64,000 nt of DNA from Lanius collurio. Taxonomy: Eukaryota > Chordata > Aves > Passeriformes > Laniidae. The notes below the pieces were generated by a model, which was not told where the DNA came from, searched no databases, and was given only the letters and a program-made list of their open reading frames with translations. The stretch lies in the NCBI GenBank assembly GCA_020086605.1, contig JACBWW010000008.1, positions 25,557,441-25,621,440 on the forward strand, read 5' to 3'. This document shows positions 62,301-64,000 of this stretch, piece by piece. The stretch's first letter is position 1, and each line of letters begins with the position of its first letter. Position numbers and translations under genes: made by a program.

Positions 62301-64000
62301 GGTTATCATATTTTGTTTATTTGTTTCAAAAGTTCCTCGTGGTTGTTTTTTTTTTTCTATTTAATATGTACTGTACTGCATATATACTCTATAACAAATG
62401 CACATCAGTTTACTTAGTAGAATCGATGATGAGCTGCTATTGTATTCTGCCTGAGTTTGCTAAATTGCTCTGTAATTTGATATATAACTACTAATTTTAA
62501 ACAGCCCAGGATAAGATTATCACCTATGGTAGAGTACTAAGATATCACAGTAAAAAATTCAAAGCTGACACTGATGCATTGTATCCTGCTGAACTGTTAG
62601 CTTGCTTATTACCTATGGTATAAAGAATAGGGAGATCCAACATATGTAACCTTACACTATGTATTTTTTTCCTCTCCCTTCTCTCCTGTCTCTCTCTTTC
62701 AGAATGAAAAAAAGATTGAAAGGACTTGCTACAGAAATAAAAGCATTTCAGTTAAAAACTTCTAAAGCTCATGAAGTTTGTGCATGAGCAGGAAAAGACT
62801 TTGAATGAACTTCCTGTTCTGCTAGTTTTCTCCCAAGCAGACACAATTTTATTAGGTTAATCAAGATGAAGGATGGAATAATCTGGATCTTATCTAGTTT
62901 CAAACCAAAGACTTAATAGAACTAATTAATCTTTAAGATACAATAGTGATCCTAAACTACCTATTAAACCCTGACTATTCCAACATTTTATTCCAAAATA
63001 TCAATGTTTTTCAAGTAGATAAATAAAGAGAAAATAAGCAGCAACTAATTCATTGAGATTATAGCTGGATGAAACATTTATTGCTGTAAAATGAATCACA
63101 CGGAGAGTTTCAGAAGGAGAACTTGGAAGTGGGCCTGTCTTCATGTACTTGGTTTATGTGAATGTTCAACTGATCTTTAGACCTTCTGAAAGGAAAAGGG
63201 GCGCTATTTTTTTCATTAAAGTTGTGACCATAGGAAGTTATGAAAAGAAACATTTTGTTGCTTACCTGTACTAGATTGACAATAAACTCAATATTTTCCA
63301 AAAGAAATTATTCAATTCATTTGGAGAATCTAATGGAACAGGCTGAAAATATTTGAAAAATTACTATCTGCTATTCAGTTTGTCATAATTCAAATTATTA
63401 TAATTTTAAAAAAATATTTATTATCCATAGACCTCATACCCAAATCCTGTATACCTTTCTATTCAAAGAAGCATTTAACTTTGGAGGACTTCAAATAAAA
63501 TGTTAATGACTTAAGAGAGATGACATAATTTCCATTTAGTTCTTCCTTTCTTAATTTAAAAGGTTTTATCATAATTAAAATAATTGTTACATTTATTTTT
63601 TACCCATAGATCTTAGAGAATGATATAAAGTTGTGTTATTTATATGTATAAAATTATATTATGTAACTAATTATGTGGAACATATACTCAGTCAAACACA
63701 AATCACTGGGCTTAGTGTCATGGTCCCTTTGGCCTTAAAAGTCTTGGGATATTTTTACTTAGTTTACAAATGAAGGTACAGAGGAAATTAGTCAGCTGAG
63801 CGAGATGCAGAATGGAGCAGAACAGAGATGACACATGTCTTTTTTCTGCATTGAACACCCTCAAGCTCTTGCATAATTTTGTCAGAAATTGTCTGTTCTA
63901 ACAAAACTTAAATATGGCTAAGGCCTCTGAGTGTCATAGGCAAAATCAGAGTAGGTCCTTCTGCTTAGTGACATAATAACTCTGGGGCTGATAAGCAGCA
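59381..64000. other. AT-rich non-coding stretch
   Basis: No exon, RNA gene or interspersed repeat is supported. A perfect minus-strand donor (CAG/GTAAGC) at about 63.26 kb follows a segment whose only long frame from the nearest acceptor meets a stop before the donor. Confidence 0.4.

Noticed and set aside
63262..63340. Minus-strand exon between acceptor CAAATATTTTCAG and donor CAG/GTAAGC
   Set aside because: The only open frame meets TAG just before the donor; the other frames stop early.

Overview
The window looks like a songbird (passerine) nuclear genome. The host is inferred from several CR1 LINE tails, a tRNA-Ile/CR1 hybrid SINE of the TguSINE1 type at about 3.43-3.57 kb, and young ERV LTRs. 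Most of the 64 kb is AT-rich, non-coding DNA. Nothing bacterial, viral-episomal or CRISPR-like was seen.

Layout. 1-16.9 kb holds the SINE, one CR1 and short candidate exons of a minus-strand gene (a 39-nt microexon near 11.6 kb and a stop-containing exon near 10.8 kb). 16.9-18.1 kb is a strong CpG island with head-to-head first exons: a minus-strand donor at 17.30 kb and a plus-strand donor at 17.72 kb. A second plus-strand leader exon ends at 18.64 kb. 18.6-33.6 kb is mainly intron-like DNA with a weaker CpG-rich patch (27.6-28.5 kb), a clean 150-nt open candidate exon (29.96 kb) and a CR1.

33-49 kb is an ERV landing zone. It has a 2.46-kb provirus with paired LTRs and an exact 6-bp target duplication, two solo LTRs of the same family, and a separate 1.6-kb LTR nested in a CR1. 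Minus-strand candidate exons of one unidentified gene lie at 40.1, 44.8, 54.8 and perhaps 57.6 kb. Two of them join in phase and resemble the membrane-proximal ectodomain of the IA-2/phogrin (PTPRN) family. The rest, to 64 kb, is unassigned apart from a CR1, a palindrome cluster, a 37-nt T tract and weak exon-like signals.

Main discovery. The provirus (33643-36104, minus strand) has a betaretrovirus-like Gag matrix start, no recognisable pol or env, and in their place an intronless Y-box type cold-shock domain. This looks like an endogenous retrovirus that transduced a host RNA/DNA-binding gene. The copy here has in-frame stops, so its interest lies in whether intact relatives exist elsewhere. 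I found no previously known description to attach to it and could not search for one.

Limits. Gene names for the host exons could not be assigned. Exon calls rest on splice signals, frame and protein-like composition only.
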